Below are positions 34,786-46,500 of a stretch of 64,000 nt of DNA, piece after piece; position 1 is the first letter of the stretch, and each line of letters starts with the position of its first letter. The stretch is taken from contig NC_056535.1 in NCBI RefSeq assembly GCF_910596095.1, positions 27,374,505-27,438,504 on the forward strand. The letters are read 5' to 3'. The stretch comes from Thunnus maccoyii. Taxonomy: Eukaryota; Chordata; Actinopteri; Scombriformes; Scombridae. Both the position numbers and the translations under genes were made by a program. The notes beneath the pieces are model-generated. The model was given only the letters and a program-made list of their open reading frames with translations, was not told where the DNA came from and searched no databases.

Positions 34786-35750
34786 ACTTCTTCCATCAGG
34801 AAAGGAGAACACGCTACTATAGCAGCCTCCACTCCTCTGGCTGCAGGGATTTGCCTGCAGTCAGCTGCAAGAACACAGCGTAAGTTTGATCACTGAAGTT
34901 CAGTAATGAGTTCAGAGCCCCCGAAAGGTCATGGTGGGAGATGAGGCAGTTGGCTGTCCAATTTATCCCAAAGGTGTTAGATGGGATTGACAGGCCAGTC
35001 AATTTATTTCCACACCAATTTGAGAAAATAATTTCATTATGGACCTGATTTTGTGCATGGGGGCGTTGTTATGATGAAATAGGGACAAACTGTTCCCCAG
35101 GAAATCATTACATGCTGGAACATTAAAGCTGGAGTGTGCAACTTTTGTCAGAGTAATTGTTCAGTAATTGTCAGAGTAATTACAAAAACACTGTCGACAC
35201 ATGTTTATGTCATAGGCTCCACCATAGCGTACTCCGTTGCTACTGTTGCAGCTGTAAAACAGTGGATAAATGCTTTTGAGAGTTACACAACCCCCACAAA
35301 ATGACTCATTTCGCTATTAGAATTTGGTCCATTTGGTCCAATAACATTTGGAAAGTCTAGAAGGGCTGCACGATTAAATTATTTTATCCCTGTTCAAGTT
35401 AGCAGAGGGCTAACTGGAAGTTAGCTGCTTGGACGACTTCCAAGCAGTATGCATTCATCCGGCCGCGGGAATGTCACCACCAACACCAGATTTAAAAACT
35501 CCACATACTGTGAAATAGAGAGAGATTTATCTGGCGGTGATAGACTTGGTCAGCATTATGTGAACTTGTTTGGCAAGGGTTTGAATGTAACGGACGTTCA
35601 TTTATATGTAAAAGTTCTGCACTGCGGGTTTAAGGTCTCCTTTATTTGGAGCTAAGGGGATTGACACAAACCATTGAAAACAGCTACTTACCAAAAGTAC
35701 ACATAGGTATGGGGACAGGGGTGTCTACATACTTTTGGCCATATTGTGTA
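34786..35750 (-). mobile_element. DNA transposon relic, 'ACATACTTTTGGCCATATTG' end
   Basis: The right end 'TCTACATACTTTTGGCCATA' and 'TTGTGTA' (to 35750) is a familiar terminal sequence of fish DNA transposon relics. The left part has 'ATCCCAAAGGTGTTAGATGGG', 'GACAGGCCAGTCAA' and 'GAACATTAA', typical internal words. It is split by a TTAA-flanked MITE (35127-35629): if that is mentally removed, 'GGAACATTAA' runs into 'GGTCTCCTTTATTTGGAGCT', restoring the family order. No transposase frame survives. Confidence 0.55.
35127..35629. mobile_element. TTAA-flanked MITE nested in a DNA transposon relic
   Basis: TTAA lies at 35123-35126 and 35630-35633. The ends are imperfect inverted repeats ('AGCTGGAGTGTGCAACTTTT' against the reverse complement of 'AAAAGTTCTGCACTGCGGGT'). 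There is no coding content; the open frame at 35449-35655 is incidental. Confidence 0.65.
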
Positions 35751-37518
35751 TTTCTCAAATGGAAATATGTCAGGCAACATTTCACCTCCATTTGCCAGTC
35801 TTGCACTGTTAGATGTAAATCTTTTCGAAACATCTTACTGTCTCACTGCACCATGACTGATGGATGTTCTGATTGTCAAACTAAAACTTCCTGTAATGAA
35901 ATCAGACACAGCAGTCATGCTATGTTACGCTCACATAAACATAACATTGTCTTCACTGTGTGGAGGTGTGTACAGTGTCACAACCTGAACTTACTGTGCC
36001 CTCTGTTGGCAACCTGAGGTGTTAAGGGCAGTAACTGACTTTGTAAACTGTGAAGTGAGTGAATCAATGTGACAGACACATTTCTATATTTAAATATGCT
36101 GCAGCCTTGTATGAGAGCTGGATTTTCAACTGAAACATCAACTTTCTTGAAATGTAATAATGCAGGACAAAAGAGGATGTAAGCAAAAGAGTTTATTTTG
36201 CATTATTTTTCATGACATTGAAAAGCATTAAACCACACTTTCGAAAGTAAATTCAACTGTTATATTGATGTTTGCTATAAGAACACAATTTATCAGGGAA
36301 ATAAAACAATAACACTGATTCATTGAATAGTTATTGTAGCCGTTATTGTTCATACACAGCTTAGCTCTACATGTTTTTTATCCTATTTATTTCCTATTGC
36401 TGTGTGCTGCTGTATGCTGAGTCCCTATTCTACATTAACTAGCACTTGGGACCCTCTCCTGCATTCTTATAGCAAGAAACTTTCTATTTCCCTGTCAAAT
36501 GAAATGAAATGAAATGAAAGCATAATCGGCCCCTGTGTAATTAAGTAGATGTTTGAGAGACTGAAAAGTTGAAACTTTTCAATCAGCAAACAAGTTTAGT
36601 CCCTGCAGCACCTCTAGCTCATATAGGTAATAACTGCTGGGGTGATCTGACCAAATTTCAATTATCGTTTGATTTGATGGTGTTTGATGACGTTATCTTC
36701 CTCATGAATTCTGAGCAGGGTTATAAATCAATGCGGCAAAGAACATCTCTGCCAAATACCATAAATATACATGTACAGGTATAGTATTTCTTTCAAATAC
36801 AAAAGTATGCAAGGATTACACAACAAATGGCTTATATTCCGCATTACAAAATGTTGCCTCTTTATTAAATTTCTAATACTCCTAATTGTCCTTTCATTTA
36901 ACAATTTAGGGCCACAAATATATTATAAGACAAATTTCTTATAGGGTGTATATATATAGTAGTTTCTGACAATGACTAAACTAATTAATAAGCACAGCAG
37001 ACAGTGTTGTGGATAAAAAAGAGAGAAGTAGCACTTTTATGGTGAACAAACTGAATAAGAAAGGCATTATGTATTCATTACACAAAATTGGGATTGCCAT
37101 ACCAGCACTGAATACTAATAAGAATCAAAACATCATGCATATCACTTAAAAAAGTAATAGTCTTTGAGGAGATAATGGATTTGAAGGAAGTAGGTCATTT
37201 GCTCTTCACAGGATAACGACGCAGCCTGAATAATTATACACACAGAAATGCAGTTAGTCTGTTCAAAATGGACAGAGTAGATAAGCGCACAGTTTGTTTT
37301 GGGGTGATGATGGTCAAATTTTATTCCACCCAGAGAATAAAACAGTCCAATGTATTATGTATAAATGGATACTTCTGAATTGAGAGCACTTGTGGACGTA
37401 ACCTTTGCTGTCAAAAAAAGGACAAAAGATCCAAGACTGCATTAGTTGATGGCTCAGTGTCAGTGAATTTCAATGAGACAGAGTGGCATATATGATCATG
37501 GATTGTGGAGGTTGTTCA

Positions 37519-37520
<2 letters not shown>
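35751..37520. other. Intergenic, nothing recognised
   Basis: Contains a short (GAAAT)n run at 36498-36519. No gene was seen. Confidence 0.4.

Positions 37521-37521
<1 letters not shown>

Positions 37522-37598
<77 letters not shown>
37522..37598. repeat. (TA)n microsatellite, left
   Basis: Nearly 40 uninterrupted TA units. It directly abuts the 3' end of the minus-strand LINE fragment (37599-38204). Confidence 0.95.
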
Positions 37599-37601
<3 letters not shown>

Positions 37602-38201
37602 CTCTCCCTCTCACCCCCCTCCCATGGGGTGGTGGTGGTGTGTCTTCCTCAAGCTCGGGTCCTGAGGCCTGGGAGTTTGAGGGTTCTGCGCAGTATCTTA
37701 GCTGTTCCTAGGACTGCGCTCTTCTGGACAGAGACCTCAGATGTTGTACCCAGAATCTGCTGGAGCCACTCTCCCGATTTGTGGGTCACAGCCCCCAGTG
37801 CTCCAATTACCACTGGCACCACTGTTGCCTTTACTCCCCACATCCTTTTTAGCTTTTCTTTCAGCCCTTGGTATTTTTCAATCTTCTCGTGTTTTTTCTT
37901 CTTGATGTTGCTGTCACTTGGGATTGCTACGTCTATCACCAATGCCTTCTTCTGTCGTTTGTCAATCAACACGATGTCCGGTTGGTTAGCCATCACCAGC
38001 TTGTCAGTGTGGATCTGCAAGTCGCACAGGATCTTCGCTTGTCTTCCATTGTGACCTTGGGACCTCCAACTCTCAGTGCAGATGTTCCTGTACACTATGC
38101 CAGCCACTTGGTTATGGCGTTCCATGTACGCTGTTCCTGCCTGCATCTTACACCCTGTTATTATGTGCTGAACTGTCTCAGGAGCATCTTTGCACAGCCT
38201 G

Positions 38202-38204
<3 letters not shown>
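37599..38204 (-). pseudogene. LINE fragment: C-terminus with CCHC and restriction-like endonuclease
   Basis: The minus strand has an open frame from 38204 down to 37649. It begins with a zinc-knuckle-like 'CRLCKDAPETVQHIITGC', followed by 'AYMERHNQVAGIVYRNIC'. After that it has 'ANQPDIVLIDK', 'KALVIDVAIPSDSNI', the PD..D/DV pattern of the restriction-like endonuclease of R2/R4/NeSL-type LINEs. 'VPVVIGALGAVT' and 'VLGTAKILRRTLKLPGL' come last. The reverse transcriptase is absent (5' truncation), and a few residues are lost relative to commonly seen copies. The element's 3' end runs into (TA)n, and its truncated 5' edge also meets (AT)n. Confidence 0.75.

Positions 38205-38248
<44 letters not shown>
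38205..38248. repeat. (AT)n microsatellite, right
   Basis: About 22 AT units at the truncated 5' side of the LINE fragment, matching the tract on its other side. Confidence 0.95.
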
Positions 38249-38250
<2 letters not shown>

Positions 38251-38899
38251 TCTTCAGCTCCATATAGATTGTAAAACTGCATTTCATCCTTGTTAAAACT
38301 AATGAAACTAAAGGTGAGGACTACAGGGAAGCTGCAGTGCTTGCATTGGAGATGAACAACTTCAGGAAAGTTATACTTCAAATCGAATTTCCCAAAGAAA
38401 AAGAAAAGGTTTTCTGAACAGCAGCTACAATCAAACATCTCTGTGGTCAGCAGAAAATGTCACATCAGCCTGCTGAGAGCAGGAGGTTTGGGTAGTACTG
38501 CACGTACAGCACAGACAAAGTGTACTGCTTTGGTTTGAATTTCCCAAAAGATCAGACTGAAATCTGCTTCTATTTCAAAACTGCTGGACATTTGATATGG
38601 TTTTAAATGTATATTTCCACATGTTTTCCACATTTACAGCTTGTTTTTTATTGACATATATGAAAATTGCATTGGGCACATATCTGTCTGAGAATACTGC
38701 AGAAAGCATTTGGTCATGTCATGTTATTTACCTTTTCAGTTGTGGCCAAACCAAACCAAACCAAACCAAAACAAACAAACAAACAATTTTAACTCTTGTA
38801 ACTGTAATGGCCATGATTTCAAATCTCTTAACATATAAAACACATTTTTGAGTGATTAATATGTTAAGAGAGTGGAGAGAGAACAAGAAACAAGGGAAA

Positions 38900-39000
38900 C
38901 ACAACAAAGGTCCCCTATTGGATCTGAACCAGGGATATTGTGGATGATGAGTTGCATCTTAATGTCTACAGTGAGCCACTGGGATGCCCCAACTAACTGT
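38900..39000 (-). repeat. tRNA-derived SINE-like piece
   Basis: On the minus strand 'GTGGCTCACTGTAGACATTA' resembles a tRNA A-box region. 'TCCCTGGTTCAGATCCAATA' follows at B-box distance. It is diverged from any functional tRNA and lacks a cloverleaf. Confidence 0.4.
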
Positions 39001-39129
39001 CAACAATGTCAGGAGGGCTTTTTTTTTGGAGCTATGATTGTTCAAGTGATGTGAGTGACTCTCAGTTCTTCACTTCAAATATAACTGACAGCTGAACTTC
39101 TTTGTTCAACACAGACATACAGATTTTAC

Positions 39130-39130
<1 letters not shown>

Positions 39131-39173
<43 letters not shown>

Positions 39174-39232
39174 GTCTATCTATCTATCTATCTATCTATC
39201 TATCCATCTATCTATCTATCTATCCATCTATC
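39131..39232. repeat. (TCTA)n microsatellite
   Basis: About 25 tetranucleotide units with a few G or C substitutions. Confidence 0.95.
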
Positions 39233-39289
39233 ATTGACATTGAACACCAAGTTGCACTAAAAACGTATGAGATTATTAACAGATATAAT

Positions 39290-39720
39290 ACATACATCTA
39301 TCTACTAAAGGAAGGAATCTGTCTGTATGTCCTTCGCGTATCTCTTGAACCGTTCATCCGATTGACTCCACACTTGGCGGGTGTATGGCTGGGGACCCGA
39401 GGGAGTGCAGTGTCGAATTTGGTGCAATTTGGACTGTAGTTATACGCATAAAATGAAGGAAATACTTCCATGGGCAGTTCAAAACCAGTTTGTTTCATAT
39501 GCTCTGAGACCGTGGTGATTGTCTAGCGCCACTACAGACAAAGCACAAATCTTTTGAGCAAACATAGCGTGAGCAGCACGTTTAGCAGATCAGCAGCACC
39601 AGCAGCCATTGAACTGTTGTGTCTACACAGGAAGCATTCAGGTACATGGTTGAGCATTGGACACCCGCGAACATACCCACTCAAATCCGAACTGAAGAAC
39701 AATATGATCAATCCACTTTA
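39290..39720. repeat. Interspersed repeat next to the TCTA tract
   Basis: The words 'CGCGTATCTCTTGAACCGTT', 'CACACTTGGCGGGTGTATGG' and 'GGGACCCGAGGGAGTGCAG' form a repeat I recall as widespread in fish next to TCTA tracts. Its class is not certain (possibly Helitron-related). It is non-coding. Confidence 0.45.
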
Positions 39721-39970
39721 TTTTAGGATGCACATGAGGCGATTTTATTTTGAAATGAGAAAAGAATATTTATTTATTATTCGAGTACTTATTATTTATA
39801 ACATCTGTGTATGTTAGTTCCTGTCATGTTATTGGTGTATATACTCATTCACACCTCACATCATCTGTATTCATTTTTCTATGTGTTGAAGTAGCAGCCA
39901 GAGGCCAAACAATTAGCTTGTTCTGACATTTGAATGGTCACTGCACTAGTAAGTGTAGTATTGCCATTGT

Positions 39971-40713
39971 TGGGCAAGCTACTTGAAAAATGTAATCACT
40001 TTTATATCACGTATATCTCATTTACAAAGTAATTACGTTACTAATTATGGACAGCAAAAGTACTCAGTTACATTACTCATTACTTCCGTCACTCGTCTCC
40101 ATCAAAGGAGCCTTTTGAAGAACTTCAAAGAAGATGTTGTCATTTAACGATTAGTCAGCCTGTGATTGGTCGATCTAAAGAAAATTAATCAGCAACTGTA
40201 TTGACATAGTAATAGAGTAATTGTTTCATTCATTTTCAAGCAAAAATGCCAAATGTTCTTTGACTCAAGCTTCTAAAATATGATGATTCGCTGTTTTTCT
40301 TTGTCATATATGACAGAAAATTGAATATATGAAGATTGTTGGTCAGACATTTAGCATATCATTGACCAAAAGATTAATCGATTAATTGAGAAAATAATCA
40401 GTAGATTAATCAAAAATGAAAATTATTGTTAGTTGCAGCCCTAATCACCAGCTAGCTAACGTTAGCTATAGTGGGTGCATGAAGTCGTGTCTTCTCAGTG
40501 AAGCTGTGGAGCTCTCATCCTCCAACTCTTAACGAAACCAAGTGATTCCTGAATGTAGCTTTTCTAGTGGATAACGTTAGTAAGCCAGCTAACACAGCAT
40601 GCAAATAAGATTTTCAAACTGTTATCTTTTACACTACCTGTTACTGGAAAAAAGTCAGCACGTTACTGTAGTATGTTACAAAATGATACATTACAACCCA
40701 AAACTGTTGGCGA
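39971..40713. repeat. hAT-like MITE with a nested second MITE
   Basis: The left end is 'TTGTTGGGCAAGCTACTTGA'. The right part has 'GCACGTTACTGTAGTATG' and ends near 'CCCAAAACTGTTGG', approximately inverted. A separate element of the 'GCTGCAACTAA' family lies inside at 40135-40445 in reverse orientation, with 'ATTAATCGATTAATTGAG' and ending 'GTTAGTTGCAGCCCT'. Confidence 0.5.
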
Positions 40714-41641
40714 TCCAAGATGGCTGACAGCACTTCATTGGCTCAACTGGTGTATAGCAAGTTATCCAGCTGGGTATTCTTTACACACTGCAGGTCAGTT
40801 GCAGCTACAAAAGCTACAGCTATGTTGACTAACGTAGCTGCCATAATCTTCTTGATCTTTGTATACATTTTTTTTTAGAAAGGATTTTACACTACTTTTG
40901 ACAAATTAATCAACATCTCTCAATACCATAGTTTGAAGACAGTCTTTTGCCACCTTATTTACTCCACAAACAGATGGCTTTATCAATAATGTATTAATTA
41001 TATATTTCCCTGTCCTCATCTTCTAATGACTTTCTGGCAAACTAGATGCCATATAAGGCGGGTTTTGCAGCGTCCATTTTAAACTACTCACTACATTTTT
41101 GACTGCAACTCTGTAAAATGTATTGTCAAGGGTATGTTAGCAACAGTCACCTACAGTAACACAGACTTCATAAAACATTCTGGATGTTCTATATTTGGAC
41201 ATTGATTTTAATTATTTAATGAAGGTGTCACTTTGCACATCTGGAGTTCATTCAGACGGATATAGCAAAAGCAGATCTCTTGACATTTCTGTTCAAAAAT
41301 ACTCATCCACACATGAAGGGGAATACATGGCCACTAACACAAACAAAAAACCCACACTGTGATCAAATAGAATCATTAATATTTCTGGGTCATGAGGGCA
41401 CTTGCAAGACTAATGTTTTCTGTGGTACAGAACACCCTTTAGTGCAATAATATTCATGGACAAATGAAATTATAGTTAGATTCGCCTTAATATCTTACAA
41501 TTATAATGTAACTGATGTAGTTTATGTTTGCTTCTTCTTCTTGTCATTTGTCTTTGTGGGTTGAAGCTTATGCATGCACTCCCTAATTCAAACCATTCAG
41601 ACCATATAGACTAAATGAATTAGACAAATGCATGATCTTGT

Positions 41642-41684
<43 letters not shown>

Positions 41685-41900
41685 GCCTCTCCATCTCTCT
41701 CCTCCTGCTCTCTCTCCTCTTCTTTACATCTCACCAGTTTAATCTCCGTCTGAAGGGGACGTAGCTGCAGTGCTGTTACCATCATCCACAGTGGACCCTC
41801 TGTATTCTCCTCTTTGTAGAAGCGTGTCCAACAACTTTTGCATTCGCTGTAATGTTGTTTTAATGGGCCTCATTCGTGCTGTTTGCTTCCTCATTTCCAG
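40714..41900. other. Intergenic upstream of the neuromedin receptor gene
   Basis: Holds a (CT)n tract at 41645-41678. The promoter and any first exon of the receptor gene may lie here, but I could not identify a TATA box or CpG island. Confidence 0.4.
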
Positions 41901-41957
41901 TCATGAAGACACAGAGAGCGTGTTATAAGAAGAGGCTTGCAGAGGAGCAGTGTCAAG
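41901..41957 (+). other. Possible 5' UTR exon of the neuromedin U receptor gene
   Basis: A 57-nt block is preceded by a pyrimidine-rich 'CTTCCTCATTTCCAG' and followed by GTGAGG, good splice borders. Joined to the acceptor at 43497/43498 ('TTTCGTCTTTTTATAG'), it gives an upstream reading frame that starts at 41903 and stops at 43512-43514 after 23 codons. It cannot therefore add an N-terminus to the receptor. This is inference from splice signals only. Confidence 0.35.
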
Positions 41958-42892
41958 GTGAGGTTTATTTCTAATGGAAACATTTTAACAAAAGTTATAG
42001 GCTACTTCTGATTTAAAACAATATATTCTGAATATGAAGATTGTATTTACAGTTTTTTCTTGACTGATGCTCTCAATCCTTAATTCCTTAACAAAAATAA
42101 TAATGATATTTAGCATTTTACATAAAAATTTGAAAAAAAAATAACCAAAATGGCATTATGTAAGATTTAAATCACACAGACAGGTCTATTTCCCAATAGA
42201 AATATTAGAGAACTGTGTGTTGAAGTGTTTCTAAGAATAAGAAATTTATTCCAACAATGCAGCACACACCACCGGTTTTCATCACATAAAACTAATTCGC
42301 ATCATAATTAACCTTCTAGAGGAAGTCATTAGCATCTATGAGAACAGTGGGTGTAATTTCAATTTTCCTCCAACGGTCACCAGTTGATGAGAATAATTTG
42401 AACCATATTAGTGGAGCAGTGAAGCAATATTCCTCAAATCATCTTAATGTGAGAATAATTTATCTTTCCCACTACGTTGTTTCCTCTCATCACTCATGAC
42501 CATAAATATCTTTGTGATGTTCAGTAGCAAAAATAGTTTTTTTGTTGCTGCAGGTGATGGTGCCAAGTATTTCTTGATGTACTGAGGTATGCATGTTCAT
42601 TGGTATGCATTCACAGAAAATAGTTTCTCCTTTTCAAGTGAAAGTGAAGAATCATTTTCTCATAAAACGGTATTGAATCAATCTGTGGATAACATTCATG
42701 AATCCTATACATGCACTCAGAATAATGCATTTCTGCACCAGGTGCTCCTGGCACTATCAGGTTAACATGTTTATGCCCTGAAAATGCTTGGCTCCCATAT
42801 TGCCTGCTGATGTTTATCCCTCTAAACATGAAGCATCTGTTGTTATTTAAGACCTTTAGGATGCCAAATTCATCTGTCCTCTAACTGGTAAT

Positions 42893-43200
42893 ATGTAGAG
42901 CTGAAATAATGAGTCGATTAATCGATTAGTAGTTCGACAGAAAATGAATCTGCAGCTGTTAAGATAATCGATTAATCGCTTCAGTCATTTTTTTAAGCAA
43001 ACAAATCTCTTGTTTCAACTTCTCAAATACTGTATGAGGTATTTTCTGGCTTTTTTTTAGTTATATATGACTGTTAACTGAATGTCTTTGGGTTTTGGGC
43101 TGATCTTTGGTCTCTGTGATATTATAATGGGCATTTTTTCCCTTCTTTCTGACATTTTATAGACGATTGATACATTTCTAGTTTTATTTTATTAAACATA
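42893..43200. repeat. MITE of the 'GCTGAAATAATGAGTCGATT' family
   Basis: 'AGAGCTGAAATAATGAGTCG', 'ATTAATCGATTAGTAGTTCG' and 'GATAATCGATTAATCGC' match the family also seen at 12297-12640 and 40135-40445. It lies within the putative first intron of the receptor gene. Confidence 0.5.
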
Positions 43201-43582
43201 TCCTCCATTGTAAGCATGCTGCTATTAAATTTAGATATTTGAAAGCCTTTAGTTAAAATATAATTAGTTCTTATGTTTTGGGAATATGTGAATCACTAAG
43301 TTTCAGTTGAAAAGTGTGATTTATAAAAACACGAAGAAGAAAAACTTTAAAAAAGAAATTTTAGTATGACCCCAGTAGACATTATCACAGAGCCGTTAAT
43401 CAAATAGAATCACATTAAATTACTCTTTCAAGTAAAAAAGTAAACATCTTCTTATGATAGCAGTTTTGTTTCATCTTTCTGTTTCGTCTTTTTATAGCCG
43501 GCACCCAGTGTTGAACAAACCCAAAGAGCAGCACCAGAATGTGTTGACGTCTTCATTCATTCCTCCAGCTTTCTTCTCTAAA

Positions 43583-46500
43583 ATGGAGCTCATCTTGCAG
43601 GGCTCCTCTTCAAACTTGTCAAAATTGTTTCACAACGCCAGCCTTCCACTAAATACCACTGGGAACTACTCCAACAACCAATTCACTGAAGTCAACCTCT
43701 TTGATATCCTGGGTCCAAAACGATCTCCCTTCTCCCTCCCCGTAACCAGTGTTTACCTTCTCATCTTCCTCACTGGCTTGTGTGGGAATCTGCTCACATG
43801 TGCAGTTATAGCCAAACACAAGAAGATGCGCAACCCCACCAACCTTTACCTAGTGAGCCTGGCTATGTCGGACCTCCTCGTGCTTTTGTTCGGGATGCCC
43901 CTGGAGATTTACGACTTGTGGCAGAACTACCCATTCCCCTTCGGCGAGGGCGGCTGCTACTTCAAGACCTTCCTCTTTGAGACGGTCTGCTTCGCCTCAA
44001 TCCTCAACGTCACAGCTTTGAGTGTGGAGAGGTACATAGCTGTGGTGCACCCCCTCAAAACACGGTACCTGTCGACTAACAAGCACGCCAAACGGGTCAT
44101 CACCATCGTGTGGGTGGTGTCGATGCTCTGTGCCATCCCCAACACCTCACTGCACGGCATCTTCTACCTGCCAGAGAGGATGGAGGAGTCGGCCATATGC
44201 ACGGTGCTGAAACCTCTGTGGATCTATAACATGGTCATGCAGATCACCACTGTGTGCTTCTATTTTGTACCCATGATGGTGATTAGCATGCTGTACCTGG
44301 TGATGGGACTTCATTTGGGCAGAGAGAGGCAGCAGCGCAGTGGGAACATGGGAAAGAACCGCAGCAGCAACACTCGAATGAAGATCAGTGTGGAGAGCGG
44401 GCGCAGGAGACAGGTCATCAAGATGCTTTGTGAGTTGTTGTTTTTTTTTTCCCCCTCTCCAGAAAACATGCATTGCACTGGCAGATTGCTATGATTTGAC
44501 AGCAGATCCCCTTTAATCTGTGTCTTATCAATGCCAAAACAATGTTCCAAAGACAAATCGTGAGGAAAACACAGAGAAAATAATGACAAGGTATTATCAA
44601 TTTCTTGTATAGATCATTTGTATTCTCGAAGGCACCTTTTTGCTTCACATTTAAGTTTTGGGGCATGACATCCCCTCCATCCTAGATTTATAGATAATTG
44701 ATTTGTTCCTCTCTTCCTTATCAGTCAGCTCATTCTAAACAGATATATCCACCATCTAAAACCACCTCCACCACTTATAACAAAAGATTTTTTGGTATTA
44801 AATTCCAGTAAGTCACCTTAAAGGCTCTGAAAAGCGATTTCACGAATCAGCTTCTCACTGTTGTGACTGATGAAATGAGAGATTTCTATGTTTGTTTTTG
44901 TTGTTGCTCTTCTCACTCATTTGAAGCGGGCAGGGCTCTGCTGGGAAAAGGTGAGTCAGGTGGGTTTTTTTTTACAACCAATCAGAATTTAGCAAGATAA
45001 AAATCAGAATCAGAATCTGATGACAGCTGTTAGTTTGTTGCTTACGTTGCTAAGGTGACGCAACTGTCCATCAAATTGGATCAAAACATACACGGTTGTG
45101 ATGAAGCTGATTTTTGCATGTGATAAAATATCGTTATCAAGAAATACTAAAGATTTGAGACCAAGTTTTTAGGTGCATTTTGTCTTCAATTAATAAACTT
45201 CAATTTTTACATAAACACATAACAAAGGCTACTTTTTTTATTTTTTATAAAGATCCCTTAAATTTGTGTTTTGTGACCATAATATGCACTGAGCTGGACA
45301 TTTTACTGTTGAAAATACTTGTCAGTGCTGTTTGGTAACAAAGCACATAATGAAGACAGTTCCTAAATGACAAACTTATCTTTGGCTTTCTGTACTATAA
45401 GTTCCTGTTACTTATTGTATATGCTGACATATTTATCATTATTGAAATACTGTATCTTCAGTAACCTAGTATCATACTGGCACATACTGATTTACTGGTA
45501 TAGCTCCGGTGCGAACTAATGTTGTGCAGCCAAACTTTGTTCAAACAAACAGAACTGTTTCAAGTGAAGATGATCCCAAAGGTCACAGACATACCAAACA
45601 TGTCAGGCTGGAATTTTCTGGGAATGTTTTTAAAAAAAATCATGTGGAGTATTTGCATTTGATGCAATCATGCATCGATGTAAAACATGGAGTCTTGGGT
45701 TTGAACATTTCACTCACAGTAAACATCATGTAGCTTCAAAGATATAGCTGGATCGAGATGATACAGAATAGTTAAAAGTGTGGAGAAAGAGGATTTTTCC
45801 AACCTTTGAAGATTTACTTAAGTGGGAAAACTGAGAACACTGAATGTTATGGGACAAATCTCACAAACTGTTGTTGGGAAAAGATAAAAAGTGTTCTGGG
45901 ACTCTCACATTTACATATATCTGTGTGTGTGTGTCAGTTAGCTTGATGCCATATGTTCACCATCGCAAACAGCCAAACATCCTGCTGCCTCTGCGCCTCC
46001 TGGAGGAATGAATACTCTGTCATCAAATGACGTTAAGCACCCTCTACTGCTCAGAGTGACACATTTACAAATGAACATGAGTGAAATAACCACTAAATCT
46101 TCTAAAATGTTTTTAAGATATTATACACTGGGGCCACTCGGTGTGCAGTTTTATGTTAGGCCAAATGAACAGAAATATATTCATTATTTTCAAAGTTTTA
46201 TCCACATTTAAGTTAAATGTGCTTGCTAAATCTTCACATTTCATGATTTGAAATAAACCTTTAAATGATGATGATGATGGAATTTTAGGGGTTATTTATT
46301 GTCAGTTTGTCATTTTTGGATTGTAGCTGTTAAAGTGACATATTGCAACTTTTGTTGCAGTGGCCCCTTTGGACAAGAGTGGAAATTACAGGATAATGGG
46401 ACATTAAATTTCCTTGTATTTCCCAAGAGTGACTTTCCAAGAGACATTATTATTAAGCACCCTGACTGAGAGTGAGTGGAAATCAGCGAATTGACTCTGA

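Noticed and set aside
37473-38054. 193-residue plus-strand open frame
   Set aside because: It starts in (TA)n and then reads antisense to the LINE endonuclease frame, so it is a shadow.
39131-39232. CRISPR-like regular repeats
   Set aside because: It is a simple TCTA microsatellite with no spacers, in a eukaryotic genome.
43454-43582. In-frame ATG 43 codons upstream of the neuromedin receptor start
   Set aside because: A strong splice acceptor (TTTCGTCTTTTTATAG) at 43497 lies between it and the receptor. The extra residues have no family counterpart, and the ATG at 43583 has a better context.
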